A stretch of 64,000 nt of DNA from positions 1-64,000 of the forward strand of contig JAFRTG010000033.1 of the NCBI GenBank assembly GCA_017427265.1, given 5' to 3'. The DNA comes from Oscillospiraceae bacterium (lineage in GTDB: Bacteria > Bacillota > Clostridia > Oscillospirales > Ruminococcaceae). Below are positions 14,692-24,078 of the stretch, in pieces (positions within the stretch are counted from its first letter, which is position 1; each line of letters opens with the position of its first letter). The translations under genes were made by a program, and so were the position numbers. The notes under the pieces were generated by a model. It saw only the letters and a list, made by a program, of their open reading frames with translations, did no database searches and was not told the DNA's origin.

Positions 14692-17208
14692 ATGGCAGAT
14701 CTGCGCATTGCCCTCGCGGGCAATCCGAACAGCGGAAAGACGACGCTGTTCAATGTGCTGACCGGTTCCAATCAGTATGTCGGAAACTGGCCGGGCGTGA
14801 CAGTCGAAAAAAAAGAGGGCAAGCTGAAAAAGCATGACGGTGTGACCGTGACGGATCTGCCGGGCATTTATTCGCTTTCGCCGTATACGCTGGAGGAGGT
14901 CGTCGCGCGGAATTATCTGATCGGCGAGCGTCCGGACGTCATCCTCAATATCGTGGACGGCACGAATCTGGAGCGCAATCTTTATCTCACCACGCAGCTG
15001 ATTGAGCTGGGCATTCCGGTCGTCGTGGCAATCAATATGATGGATATTGTGCGGAAAAAGGGCGATGAGATCCACATTCCGCAGCTCGCCAAGGCGCTCG
15101 GCTGCCGGATTGTCGAGATTTCCGCGCTGAAAAGCGACGGCATCGAGGAAGCCGCAGAGGCCGCAATCGAAGCGGCAAAGGCGGGTAAAACCGTCCCGAT
15201 GCACTCCTTCAGCGGCCCGGTCGAGCACGCAATCGCGCACATTGAAGAGGCGGCCGTGCACGATCTGCCGGAGGAGCAGCAGCGCTGGTATGCGATCAAG
15301 GTGTTTGAGCGCGACGAAAAGGTCATCAAGCAGCTTGGGCTTTCTGAGGATGTTCTCGCGCATATTGAGAAGGATATTCAGGCGGCGGAACGCGAGATGG
15401 ACGACGAAGCGGAAGCCGTCATTACAAATGAACGCTATAACCGCATTACGCAGGTGATTGCGTCCGCCTATATCAGAAAAAATGCAGGCGCTCCTTCCGT
15501 ATCTGACCGGATTGACAGTGTGGTCACAAGCCGCTGGCTCGGACTGCCGGTTTTTGTGCTGATTATGTTTCTTGTGTATTATGTCTCCATGGTGACGGTC
15601 GGCGCCTCGGCAACGGAATGGGCGAACAACGGCCTGTTCGGCGAGGGCTTTCACCTGTTCGGTGTCGGTTCCGCGCAGACCGAAGAGGCCGAAGCGGAAT
15701 ACGGCGATACCGACGCAATCATTCGCGGAATGCTTGCAAAAGCCGCTGCGGACGGTATCGACACGGCTGCGGCGGAGACTGCGCTTGATGCGGCATCCGA
15801 TTCGACCGGCAGCAGTGCTGCGGTGCGGGCGCTGAACGAAATCGCCGCACAGTACCCGGATGAAGGCACGGCTTTCTCATATGAAATTGAAAACGCGGAG
15901 ACACTTGCTGTCTCTGAGAAAACAGCAACGGTCGGCGATTTCCGCAGTGCCGTGACGCTGTATGAAAAATACGACGGCGGTGTGGATCCCGCGCAATACG
16001 GCAGATGGGTGCCGGGCATTCCGGTGCTGATCGGCAGGCTGCTCGACAAAGCCGGCTGTGCGGAATGGCTCCGCGGTCTGATTCTGGACGGCATTGTCAG
16101 CGGCGTCGGCGCGGTTCTGGGCTTTGTCCCGCAGATGTTCGTGCTGTTCTTTATGCTGTCGTTTCTGGAGGCCTGCGGCTATATGTCCCGCATTGCGTTT
16201 GTCATGGACCGGCTGTTCCGCAAGATCGGCCTTTCCGGCAAATCGTTCATTCCGATTCTGGTCGGAACGGGCTGCGGCGTACCGGGCATTATGGCCTCGC
16301 GGACAATCGAGAATGTGCGCGACCGCCGCATGACGGTCATGACGACGACCTTTATTCCCTGCGGCGCCAAGGTTCCGCTGATTGCCATGATTGCGGGCGC
16401 GGTATTCGGCGGCTCCGCATGGGTTACAACCTCTGCATATTTCCTCGGCATGGCGGCGATTGTCATTTCCGGCGTCATTCTGAAAAAGACGAAGCTGTTT
16501 GCCGGCGATCCGGCACCGTTTGTCATGGAGCTGCCGGCTTACCATATGCCGACGCTGAGCAATCTGCTCCGGATTGTCTGGGACCGCGGCTGGTCGTTTA
16601 TCAAAAAGGCCGGCACGATCATTCTGCTCTGCACGGTTATTCTCTGGTTCCTGTCGCACTTCGGAACGGTCAGCGGTTCGTTCACTCTGCTTTCGGAAAA
16701 CCAGATGGATCGCTCGGTTCTGGCTGCGGTCGGCAAGGCTATTGCATGGATGTTTGCGCCGCTCGGCTGGGGAACATGGCAGGCGGCTGTCGCATCGCTG
16801 ACGGGACTCGTCGCAAAGGAGAACATCGTCAGCACAATGGGCGTGCTGTACGGCGGCGGAGACGGTTCGGTCTATTCGGCGCTCGGCGGTGTGTTCGGCG
16901 CGGCTGAGGGCTATTCGTTCCTCGCGTTCAATCTGCTCTGCGCACCGTGCTTTGCCGCGATCGGCGCGATCCGCCGCGAGATGAACAGTGCCAAATGGAC
17001 ATGGTTTGCAATCGCATATCAGTGCGGCTTTGCGTATCTGACCGCATTTGTCATCCGACAGATCGGCACGCTGCTGACCGCGGATGCGTCTGTCAGTGCC
17101 GCGGGTCTTGCTGTGGCTGCGGTGATCCTCGTGTTCGCGTGCTGTATGCTGTTCCGAAAAGACCCGAATACAAACCGGACGCCGAAAAAAAACGGCGCTT
17201 CCGGCTGA
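14692..17208 (+). CDS. feoB: ferrous iron transporter B
   Basis: 838 residues. The N-terminal GTPase has G1 GNPNSGKTT (residues 10-18), G3 DLPG (about 54) and G4 NMMD (about 115), followed by the helical GDI domain and a polytopic FeoB core with two gate repeats (for example VGTGCGVPGIMASRTI and NLLCAPCFAAIGAIRRE). It moves Fe2+ across the cytoplasmic membrane. Between the first two membrane helices is an extracytoplasmic insertion of about 130 residues, rich in Ala/Glu. A TTG at 14686 is also in frame, but ATG 14692 is the more usual start given AGGAAAGG at 14673-14680. It is followed by two small Cys-rich genes in the same direction. Confidence 0.93.
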   Translation: MADLRIALAGNPNSGKTTLFNVLTGSNQYVGNWPGVTVEKKEGKLKKHDGVTVTDLPGIYSLSPYTLEEVVARNYLIGERPDVILNIVDGTNLERNLYLTTQLIELGIPVVVAINMMDIVRKKGDEIHIPQLAKALGCRIVEISALKSDGIEEAAEAAIEAAKAGKTVPMHSFSGPVEHAIAHIEEAAVHDLPEEQQRWYAIKVFERDEKVIKQLGLSEDVLAHIEKDIQAAEREMDDEAEAVITNERYNRITQVIASAYIRKNAGAPSVSDRIDSVVTSRWLGLPVFVLIMFLVYYVSMVTVGASATEWANNGLFGEGFHLFGVGSAQTEEAEAEYGDTDAIIRGMLAKAAADGIDTAAAETALDAASDSTGSSAAVRALNEIAAQYPDEGTAFSYEIENAETLAVSEKTATVGDFRSAVTLYEKYDGGVDPAQYGRWVPGIPVLIGRLLDKAGCAEWLRGLILDGIVSGVGAVLGFVPQMFVLFFMLSFLEACGYMSRIAFVMDRLFRKIGLSGKSFIPILVGTGCGVPGIMASRTIENVRDRRMTVMTTTFIPCGAKVPLIAMIAGAVFGGSAWVTTSAYFLGMAAIVISGVILKKTKLFAGDPAPFVMELPAYHMPTLSNLLRIVWDRGWSFIKKAGTIILLCTVILWFLSHFGTVSGSFTLLSENQMDRSVLAAVGKAIAWMFAPLGWGTWQAAVASLTGLVAKENIVSTMGVLYGGGDGSVYSALGGVFGAAEGYSFLAFNLLCAPCFAAIGAIRREMNSAKWTWFAIAYQCGFAYLTAFVIRQIGTLLTADASVSAAGLAVAAVILVFACCMLFRKDPNTNRTPKKNGASG

Positions 17209-17229
17209 GGACGGAAAGGGGAGAACGGT

Positions 17230-17430
17230 ATGCTGACATGGCTCCGGGAGAATCTCGGAACACTGATTGTTCTGGCGGTGCTTGCAGCAATCATTGCTGC
17301 AATTATCGCGTATCTGATCCGGGAAAAGCGCAGCGGCAGATCATCCTGCGGGGGATGCTGCCGGAACTGCGCCATGCACGGGAGCTGTCACGGCGACCGC
17401 AATCAAAAAACTATGCAATGTAAGAAATGA
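17230..17430 (+). CDS. FeoB-associated Cys-rich membrane protein
   Basis: 66 residues: one membrane helix (about 8-29) followed by a basic, Cys-rich tail with SCGGCCRNCAMHGSC. This layout is the FeoB-associated Cys-rich family, thought to sit with FeoB in the membrane in place of the enterobacterial FeoC; the Cys cluster may bind Fe2+ or a cluster. GGGGAG lies ten bases before the ATG, 21 bases after the feoB stop. Confidence 0.85.
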   Translation: MLTWLRENLGTLIVLAVLAAIIAAIIAYLIREKRSGRSSCGGCCRNCAMHGSCHGDRNQKTMQCKK

Positions 17431-17475
17431 TCAACCGGATGATAAAATACAATGCAGAAAATTGAAGGTGAAAAA

Positions 17476-17919
17476 ATGGAACGTACAGAGATTGCCAAGA
17501 ATTATTTTACACAGAAGTGTCACTGCTCGCAGGCGGTGCTTGCCTCCTTTGCGGATGTGCTCGGCATTACGGAGGAAACGGCGCTGAAATTTGGCTCCTG
17601 CTTCGGCGGCGGCATGCGGAAGGGCGAGGTCTGCGGCGCATGCACCGGTGCGCTGATGGCACTCGGCATGAAATTCGGTATGTCCGAGGTCGGTGATACG
17701 GAAAACCAGCAGATTGCGGACGGATATGCAAGACGCTTTCTCGACGAATTTGCAAGACAGAACGGCTCCTATCTCTGCCGCGATCTGCTGAAACGCAATC
17801 TTGCAAGCGACGAAGAGCGGCAGAAGGCGCGCGAGGAGGGGCTGTTCGCATCGGTCTGTCCGAAGATGATAGAAAGCGCCGTCCGCATCTCAGAGCAGAT
17901 GATGCAGGAAAAAGCGTGA
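17476..17919 (+). CDS. C_GCAxxG_C_C-family redox-type protein
   Basis: 147 residues. It carries the family motif VCGACTGALMALG (C-G-A-C-x-G) near residue 55, an upstream CHCSQAVL pair and downstream single cysteines (YLCRDL, SVCPKM). The family is often found beside metal transporters and redox enzymes; its activity is not established. An ATG at 17452 lacks a ribosome-binding site, while ATG 17476 has GAAGGTG five bases upstream. Its place 45 bases after the Cys-rich peptide suggests it is the last gene of the iron-uptake operon. Confidence 0.8.
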   Translation: MERTEIAKNYFTQKCHCSQAVLASFADVLGITEETALKFGSCFGGGMRKGEVCGACTGALMALGMKFGMSEVGDTENQQIADGYARRFLDEFARQNGSYLCRDLLKRNLASDEERQKAREEGLFASVCPKMIESAVRISEQMMQEKA

Positions 17920-18097
17920 AGTTCAAAAAAACAAAGAAGCGTTCAGCGGCCATTCTATAGAAGTAAGCGATACTGCAAAGGAACCTGCCAAAGCTCAAAT
18001 AGCCGGCTGATAAATTCAGATTGATCGCAATAAGCTGACGGAAACAAATACGCTGAAAACTGTGCACAGCGCTTCCGGAATGCTTTAGATCAATGGA

Positions 18098-18118
18098 GGC
18101 GGGCACTGCCCGCCTTTT
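18098..18118 (+). terminator. GC-rich hairpin with T-run
   Basis: GGCGGG-CACTG-CCCGCC followed by TTTT. The same GCGGGCACTGCCCGC core recurs at 42863-42877, where it ends the cobalamin operon on the other strand. Confidence 0.6.
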
Positions 18119-18318
18119 GTCTGTCCGAAAGCAAGCGGAAAGGTCGCTTTTGCTGCGGATGCACTGCGCGGTTCGGTATGCCTGACACGGGCGCATTTGG
18201 ACGGAATATCCGGAGAAATCCGGCTGCGGTCTGTTTCCGGAGTCGGATTTTTACTATCAAATGCGATTCGTGAACCCGGAAAAGATTTCATGCAATGTTA
18301 CAAAAATCAGAATGCTGA

Positions 18319-18347
18319 TTGACTTTCAGATGGATTTATGATATACT
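18319..18347 (+). promoter_or_regulatory. sigma-A promoter of ppa
   Basis: TTGACT (18319-18324) and TATACT (18342-18347), spacing 17. Confidence 0.65.
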
Positions 18348-18400
18348 GAAAATGTCAAGTGCATCTCAATCGCCGAAATCATGAGGGAAAGGTTGATTTT

Positions 18401-18931
18401 ATGAATATATGGCACAAAATTAACCCGAAACGCATTACTCCGGACGACTTTGTTGCAGTTGTCGAAATCCCAAAGGGCAGTAAAAATAAATATGAGCTGG
18501 ACAAGGAGACAGGTCTGCTTCAGCTGGACCGCATTTTATATACCTCGACGCATTATCCCGCGAATTACGGGCTGATTCCGCGTACCTATGCGGATGACAA
18601 CGACCCGCTGGATGTGCTCGTGCTGTGCTCCGAGACGCTCTTTCCTATGACGCTGGTTCGCTGTTATCCGATCGGCGTCATTCGTATGCTTGACCAGGGG
18701 CACAGGGACGATAAGATTATTGCGATTCCGTTTGAAGATCCGATGTATAACACATACCGCGATATTGCAGAGCTCCCCAAGCATATTGTTGAGGAAATGG
18801 TGCATTTCTTCTCGGTTTACAAGGAACTGGAGCACAAATCCACAGCCGTGGACGAGTTCGGTGACGCCGATGCGGCACGGGAGATCATCCGTGCGGATAT
18901 TGACCGCTACGTGGAATGCTTCTGCAAGTGA
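18401..18931 (+). CDS. ppa: inorganic pyrophosphatase (family I)
   Basis: 176 residues, normal for soluble family I enzymes. Active-site features are visible: IPKGSKNKYELDKETG near the N-terminus, YPANYGLIPRTYADDNDPLDVLVL with the D-x-D-P-x-D metal-binding motif (about 60-72), and DDKIIAIPFEDP. It hydrolyses pyrophosphate to drive biosynthetic reactions. The frame extends upstream, but ATG 18401 has GGGAAAGG eight bases before it. The downstream gene makes PRPP, releasing AMP rather than pyrophosphate; many PRPP-using reactions then release pyrophosphate, so the pairing is sensible. Confidence 0.93.
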   Translation: MNIWHKINPKRITPDDFVAVVEIPKGSKNKYELDKETGLLQLDRILYTSTHYPANYGLIPRTYADDNDPLDVLVLCSETLFPMTLVRCYPIGVIRMLDQGHRDDKIIAIPFEDPMYNTYRDIAELPKHIVEEMVHFFSVYKELEHKSTAVDEFGDADAAREIIRADIDRYVECFCK

Positions 18932-19002
18932 TTTGAGGTTGTAAACAGCCGCCGGACCGGGTCGGCTGTGAAATAATGGAATGGGAAAGGAAGTAACGGA
19001 TT

Positions 19003-20157
19003 ATGTCTGCTGCTGCTGCTACTGATGAGCTTTACCACAACAAAAAGAGCGTTGCGCCGCTCGGTATCATTGCGATGCCCGGCGCGGAACAGCTCGCCGA
19101 AAAGGTGAACAGCTACCTTGTCGGATGGGCGAACGAAAACGGTTTCCCGGACAAAAGCTATCTGATTGAATGTGAATGCCCCCGCTTTGCATCCGGCGAC
19201 GGAAAGGGACTCATCAAGTCCACGATCCGCGGTCTGGATCTGTTCATTGTCATTGATGTGGGCAATTACAGCATTCAGTACAAGATGTTTGACAAGGTCA
19301 ACTGCATGTCTCCCGATGACCATTATCAGGACCTCAAGCGTATCATTCAGGCTGCATCCGGCAAGGCGCACCGCCTGAATATCATTATGCCGCTGCTTTA
19401 CGGCGGCAGACAGCACCGCAGAAATTACCGTGAATCACTCGACTGCGCATGTGCTCTGCAGGAGCTGCAGGCAATGGGCGTCGATAACATCATCACCTTT
19501 GATGCACATGACCCGCGTGTCAACAACGCGGTTCCGCTCATGGGCATCGACAACGTGATTCCGTCCTATCAGGTGCTCAAGACCATGCTCAAGACCTTCC
19601 CGGATCTGGATATGTCGCCGGAAAAGTTCATGGTCATCAGCCCGGACGAGGGCGCACTCGGCAGAAACATGTACTATGCCACCATGCTGGGCGTCAACCT
19701 CGGCATGTTCTATAAGCGCAGAGATTATTCCCGCGTGGTGGACGGCAAAAACCCGATCGTCGCACATGAGTATCTCGGCAATCCGGTGGACGGCAAGACC
19801 GTCTTTGTTGCGGATGACATCATCGCATCCGGCGGCTCAATGCTCGATCTCGCGGAGAATCTCAAAAACCGCGGCGCATCCCGCACCATTGCCTATGCAA
19901 CCTACGGCCTGTTCACACACGGCCTTGAGAAATTTGATGAGGCATATGAAAACGGTGTGCTCGATGCGGTCTTCGGTACCAATCTGACCTACCGGATGCC
20001 GGCGCTTCTGGAGCGTCCGTGGTTCCATGAGGTCGATGTTTCCAAATATGCAGCATATTTCATTGCAGCGATTAACCATGATGTGTCCATTACGACAGTC
20101 ATCAATCCGCACGACAAGATTCAGGCTTTGCTGGAAAAGCAGCGTGCGGCAAAATAA
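19003..20157 (+). CDS. prs: ribose-phosphate pyrophosphokinase, long form
   Basis: 384 residues, some 70 more than the usual 315. It makes PRPP from ribose 5-phosphate and ATP for nucleotide, histidine and tryptophan synthesis. Recognisable parts: LNIIMPLLYGGRQHRR (ATP-binding flexible loop), TFDAHDPRV (divalent metal and ATP site) and the PRPP loop VFVADDIIASGGSML around residue 270. The extra length lies at both ends, typical of a divergent Firmicute type. It follows ppa by 71 bases with its own GGAAAGGAAG ribosome-binding site and no clear promoter, so it is probably cotranscribed. Confidence 0.88.
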   Translation: MSAAAATDELYHNKKSVAPLGIIAMPGAEQLAEKVNSYLVGWANENGFPDKSYLIECECPRFASGDGKGLIKSTIRGLDLFIVIDVGNYSIQYKMFDKVNCMSPDDHYQDLKRIIQAASGKAHRLNIIMPLLYGGRQHRRNYRESLDCACALQELQAMGVDNIITFDAHDPRVNNAVPLMGIDNVIPSYQVLKTMLKTFPDLDMSPEKFMVISPDEGALGRNMYYATMLGVNLGMFYKRRDYSRVVDGKNPIVAHEYLGNPVDGKTVFVADDIIASGGSMLDLAENLKNRGASRTIAYATYGLFTHGLEKFDEAYENGVLDAVFGTNLTYRMPALLERPWFHEVDVSKYAAYFIAAINHDVSITTVINPHDKIQALLEKQRAAK

Positions 20158-20167
20158 GCACATTGCG

Positions 20168-20207
20168 CATCCGGCAGGGCAGCAGCTTTGCCGGATGATT
20201 TTTATTC
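20168..20207 (+). terminator. terminator after prs
   Basis: CATCCGGCA (20168-20176) pairs with TGCCGGATG (20189-20197), followed by ATTTTTATT. Confidence 0.8.
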
Positions 20208-20402
20208 GTTGGGGAGCGAATGAAAATCAAGATAATACGACGGAAAACAGGAAAAGAGAGAATCGGTTAACAGCATTTGATAATTTGTTTATTTATCTTT
20301 CAGTTACGTTTAAGGTTGCTGTGTCATGATTAAGCTACAGGAAAGGACATAATACAGCAATGTTAAGTAATGTCTGAATGTATTACGAGGGGGTATCCGA
20401 AA

Positions 20403-22904
20403 ATGCAAAGCAAACACATTCATCGCGCTGCGGCAGCAGGAATCAGCCTTCTGCTTGCGGCCGGCAGTCTCGCAGCACTTCCGTCCGTTTCCGTTCTGGC
20501 GGCGGGTAATCTGGTGATCAACGAGGTCTGCACCAAGAACACGACAAAGGCTGCATCGGACGGTCAGTTCTATGACTACGTCGAGCTGTACAATCCGACC
20601 GGATCGGCTGTCTCGGTCGGCGGCTTCGGCCTTTCCGATGACAGCGCACAGCCGATGCGCTACACGATTCCGGCGGGCACTTCTGTCCCGGCAAACGGCT
20701 ATCTGGTCATTTACTGCGGCATTTCCGAGGAGAGCGGTGTCCAGGGCGCAGATTTCGGTCTTTCCAAGAGCGGTGAGACCATCCTGCTTTCCAATGCATC
20801 CGGTTCTCTGGTGGAATCCATGGATGTTCCGGCGCTTGCGGATGATACCGCATTCGGCCGCGTCCCGGACGGCAGCGAGACCACTGCGATCCTGAACGCA
20901 CTGACGCCGGGCAGCAGCAATTCTGCTGGCGCGATCGACAAGATCGTGGTGCCGGAGCCTGCATTCTCCCAGGAGAGCGGCTTCTATTCCGACGGCTTCC
21001 AGCTTTCGCTGAGCGGCCAGAGCGGCGCAACAATCTACTACACGCTGGACGGCAGCGATCCGTCCACAAGCTCCGAGCGCTATTCCGGCCCGATCCGCGT
21101 CTACGACAAATCCTCCGAGGAGAATGTCTACTCCGCGATTACGGATATCGCAGACAACTATAAGGCACCGGCCAATCCGGTTGACAAGGCCATGATCGTC
21201 CGTGCAATCGCCGTGGACGGCAGCGGTAATGTCAGCAGCATCGCCACAAAGACCTATTTCATCGGCTATACGCAGGGCGATTATGCGATGAATATGCGCG
21301 TGATTTCACTGGTTTCCGATCCGGACAACCTCTTTGACGACGAGAAGGGCATTTACGTCAAGGGCAAGATCTACAGAGAAAACGGCGGCGGCATGGCCAT
21401 GATGGGCGGCGTACACCCGGCCAACTATACGCAGGAAGGCCGCGAGTGGGAGCGTCCCGCACACATCACCGTGTTTGAAAAGGGCAAGGCAACCTATTCT
21501 GCAGGCGTCGGCATCCGGATGCACGGTGCGTGGACGCGCTCTGCGGCACAGAAGAGCTTTAACCTCTATGCGCGTGCAGATTACGGCACATCCAAGCTGG
21601 AATACGATTTCTTCAACGGCCAGTTGAAGAATGTCAACGACAAGGTCATTGATTCCTTTGACAAGATCACGCTCCGCAACGGCGGAAACGATGAAAAAAC
21701 CAAGATCCGTGACCGTCTGAATCAGGAAATGGTGCAGAACCGTGCATACGGCACACAGGCGCAGACCGAGTGCGTCGTGTTCCTGGACGGCGAGTTCTGG
21801 GGCACCTACAACATCGTTGAGAAGATCGGCAAGGAGTACATCTCCGATCATTACAAGGTCAAGAAGGGCAGCGTCTGCATGATCAAGACCGACGAGCTCT
21901 CTGACGGCACCGATCAGGGCAAGGCGGATTACGAGCAGCTGAAGCAGCTTGCACAGTCCGCAAATTATACCGACCCTAGCGTCTATGCTCAGTTCAGCGA
22001 TCTGATTGATATGCAGAGCTTTGCAGACTACATGGCAACAGAGCTGATCGTCGGCAACTCCGACTTCGGCAACAACAACTACGCACTCTGGAAAACAGAG
22101 GTCGTGGATCCGGATAAGCAGTATGCAGACGGCAAGTGGCGCTTCATCCTGTTTGATACGGAATACGGCGCAGGCCTTTACGGTCAGAGCAATGCCAATA
22201 CCAACGCGATCAATGCACTGCGTCAGAAGAATACATGGCTGACCAAGCTGTTCTTCGGTCTGCTGGACAACAACGCAGAGTTCCGCACGCTGTTCACGAC
22301 CTGCTATAACGAGCAGTGCGACAACAACTACAAGGCCTCGACGGTCACCTCCCGCCTGAGCCAGCTGGAATCCGCATACAAAGCCTCGATGGTTGCAACA
22401 CTGGAGCGCTTCTCTATGACCGCTGATATGGGCGGCTTCAACATCGGCGACTGGGATCCCGGTCAATGGCAGATGCCGGGTCAGGGTGATCCCGGTCAGG
22501 GTGATCCGGGACAGTGGCAGATGCCCGGTCAGGGCGATCCCGGCCAGTGGCAGATGCCCGGCCAGGGCGATCCGGGTCAGTGGCAGATGCCCGGTCAGCA
22601 GGAAACCGGACCGACGGATTACAACGAACTTTACACCAAGGAGATCAATACGATCAGCACGTTCTGGAGTAGCCGCGCTGAGACTGCGAAATCGCAGATG
22701 GAAACCTATCTGAACGGCAAGCCGATTTCCGATCAGCCGCAGCCCGGCGATACGCTTTCCAAGGCTGATGTACAGCGCCTCGTGAACTATCTGATGAAGA
22801 AGGGTACACTGACGGAGCAGTACGCAGCAAAGTATGATCTGGACGGCAACCGCATTCTCGATGCAAGAGATGTGGCAAGCCTCAAGAGAAAGATCAGTGC
22901 ATAA
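20403..22904 (+). CDS. secreted CotH-kinase-like protein with lamin-tail, chitobiase-type and dockerin modules
   Basis: 833 residues. A signal peptide (about 1-34, ending SVLAAG) is followed by a lamin-tail domain (about 36-150, starting NLVINEVCTKN and including YVELYNPTGSAV), a chitobiase/beta-hexosaminidase C-terminal module (about 183-290, YYTLDGSDPSTSS), and a CotH domain (about 295-690) with GVGIRMHGAWTR, ELIVGNSDFGNNNYALWK and FILFDTEYG. CotH proteins are atypical kinases known from spore coats and ruminococcal cellulosomal proteins. Residues 684-732 are GDPGQWQMPGQ repeats that interrupt the CotH C-terminus. The last 50 residues are a dockerin with one canonical calcium loop (DLDGNRILDARD) and one degenerate one. 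ATG 20403 is chosen because AGGGGG lies nine bases upstream. Confidence 0.88.
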   Translation: MQSKHIHRAAAAGISLLLAAGSLAALPSVSVLAAGNLVINEVCTKNTTKAASDGQFYDYVELYNPTGSAVSVGGFGLSDDSAQPMRYTIPAGTSVPANGYLVIYCGISEESGVQGADFGLSKSGETILLSNASGSLVESMDVPALADDTAFGRVPDGSETTAILNALTPGSSNSAGAIDKIVVPEPAFSQESGFYSDGFQLSLSGQSGATIYYTLDGSDPSTSSERYSGPIRVYDKSSEENVYSAITDIADNYKAPANPVDKAMIVRAIAVDGSGNVSSIATKTYFIGYTQGDYAMNMRVISLVSDPDNLFDDEKGIYVKGKIYRENGGGMAMMGGVHPANYTQEGREWERPAHITVFEKGKATYSAGVGIRMHGAWTRSAAQKSFNLYARADYGTSKLEYDFFNGQLKNVNDKVIDSFDKITLRNGGNDEKTKIRDRLNQEMVQNRAYGTQAQTECVVFLDGEFWGTYNIVEKIGKEYISDHYKVKKGSVCMIKTDELSDGTDQGKADYEQLKQLAQSANYTDPSVYAQFSDLIDMQSFADYMATELIVGNSDFGNNNYALWKTEVVDPDKQYADGKWRFILFDTEYGAGLYGQSNANTNAINALRQKNTWLTKLFFGLLDNNAEFRTLFTTCYNEQCDNNYKASTVTSRLSQLESAYKASMVATLERFSMTADMGGFNIGDWDPGQWQMPGQGDPGQGDPGQWQMPGQGDPGQWQMPGQGDPGQWQMPGQQETGPTDYNELYTKEINTISTFWSSRAETAKSQMETYLNGKPISDQPQPGDTLSKADVQRLVNYLMKKGTLTEQYAAKYDLDGNRILDARDVASLKRKISA
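22455..22598 (+). repeat. 33-bp in-frame tandem repeat in the CotH gene
   Basis: Four full units encode GDPGQWQMPGQ, with one shortened GDPGQ unit after the first. The region forms a flexible Gly/Pro/Gln segment between the CotH core and its last helices. Confidence 0.85.
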
Positions 22905-22914
22905 AATCAGTAAA

Positions 22915-22953
22915 ACCGGAGCGCAGCAGATGCTGTGCTCCGGTTCGTTTTTT
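22915..22953. terminator. bidirectional terminator between convergent genes
   Basis: ACCGGAGC (22915-22922) pairs with GCTCCGGT (22937-22944). A run of six Ts follows on the plus strand and TTTTAC on the minus strand, serving the CotH gene and the convergent M50 gene. Confidence 0.8.
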
Positions 22954-24043
22954 ATGCAGTTTCGGCGGTGCCGCACTGCCGGATATATTCGATCAGTGCG
23001 TATTCAGATTTCAGCTCTCCGGCACTCGGATAGGTATGCTTCATGGCCTGTGCCGCATGATATTCCTTTTGTGCGGCTTCGGGATTCCGTTTGAATATCA
23101 GGTAATAGGCATACATCAGACGCCGTTTGGAAATCTGTGTTTTCTCCGCACCTGCGATGAAATCCTGTAGTGTTTTGCCGTAGACGGAACGGATTTCGTC
23201 CTCCGATGCGCGGTTCATGATCTTGCAGAACAGGATTTCACACATGCATTCGTTTTCGTAATAGCCGGGCAGCCTGCCGCTTTGTGCGGCAGCCTCGAGG
23301 AGTGCCTCAGCAGCAGGGAAATCATGCTGCTCTATGAGCAGCGAGGCATGTATCATATCCCCGAAGCCGGTTCCGTCCCCGATCGTAAACAGCGTTTCCG
23401 GCATCTCTGAGAGCGTCAGGCCGCGGTATAAAAGGCCGTTGACTCTGAGATTCTGATAGAGCGTGATGCGCTGCTCGCGGCTGCGCCGGAACATCATCAT
23501 ATTGTAACCGTCATTCGGCAGCTGCAGATTCATCGGAACCAGATTGAAAATGGCCAGATACAGCGAGATGAGTCCGGTAATCAGAAACGGCTGCGCGGCA
23601 TAGCTGTTTTTTATGCATGCGGCCAGCGGCAGGCAGATCAGCGCTGTCAGGAGATTGAACAGACCGCCGCCTGCAAAATAAAGCAAAAACGGATTGTTTT
23701 CCGGTGTATCGGTTTCCGGCGGCATCATGATGCACTGTCCGCCGGAGCCTGCGAGCTCCAGTTTTTTCCGTTCGATGCCGTTGTCCGTTTTGACCCATGC
23801 GGCTGAACCGATGCGGAAGGAGAGAAACTCATAGCCGGAGAGCAGCCCCGTGACAAGATGCCCCGTCTCATGAATGATGATGCAGAGATAATAGGCGAGG
23901 ACGATCCAGATTGCGCCGCAGAATACCAGCGCTGCGGGCTTCCCCTGTCTGTGCAGATGCTGTGCGAATAAAGCGGCGGCAATCAGGCAGAGCAGAACCA
24001 GAATGATTTTCGGGATCAGTTTTTTTCTTTGTGCGTTATTCAT
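22952..24043 (-). CDS. M50-family (site-2-protease-like) membrane metalloprotease
   Basis: 363 residues. The first half is polytopic with IIHETGH (residues 58-62, HExxH zinc motif, flanked by hydrophobic helix) and FNLVPMNLQLPNDGYN (about 166-180), the NxxP and third zinc-ligand Asp178 of M50 proteases. The second half is a soluble helical domain without membrane segments, perhaps TPR-like. M50 enzymes cleave membrane-bound substrates such as anti-sigma factors; the substrate here is unknown. The gene starts 35 bases after the stop of an AraC-type regulator on the same strand and is probably cotranscribed with it. Confidence 0.82.
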   Translation of the reverse strand: MNNAQRKKLIPKIILVLLCLIAAALFAQHLHRQGKPAALVFCGAIWIVLAYYLCIIIHETGHLVTGLLSGYEFLSFRIGSAAWVKTDNGIERKKLELAGSGGQCIMMPPETDTPENNPFLLYFAGGGLFNLLTALICLPLAACIKNSYAAQPFLITGLISLYLAIFNLVPMNLQLPNDGYNMMMFRRSREQRITLYQNLRVNGLLYRGLTLSEMPETLFTIGDGTGFGDMIHASLLIEQHDFPAAEALLEAAAQSGRLPGYYENECMCEILFCKIMNRASEDEIRSVYGKTLQDFIAGAEKTQISKRRLMYAYYLIFKRNPEAAQKEYHAAQAMKHTYPSAGELKSEYALIEYIRQCGTAETA

Positions 24044-24078
24044 TTTTTCACCTGAGCATATCTTTTCTGAACGGTGTG

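Larger units (their letters stand above)
17920..18400 (+). other. non-coding gap between the iron operon and ppa
   Basis: It contains the terminator at 18098-18118 and the ppa promoter at 18319-18347. No convincing gene, RNA motif or repeat is seen elsewhere in it. Confidence 0.5.
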
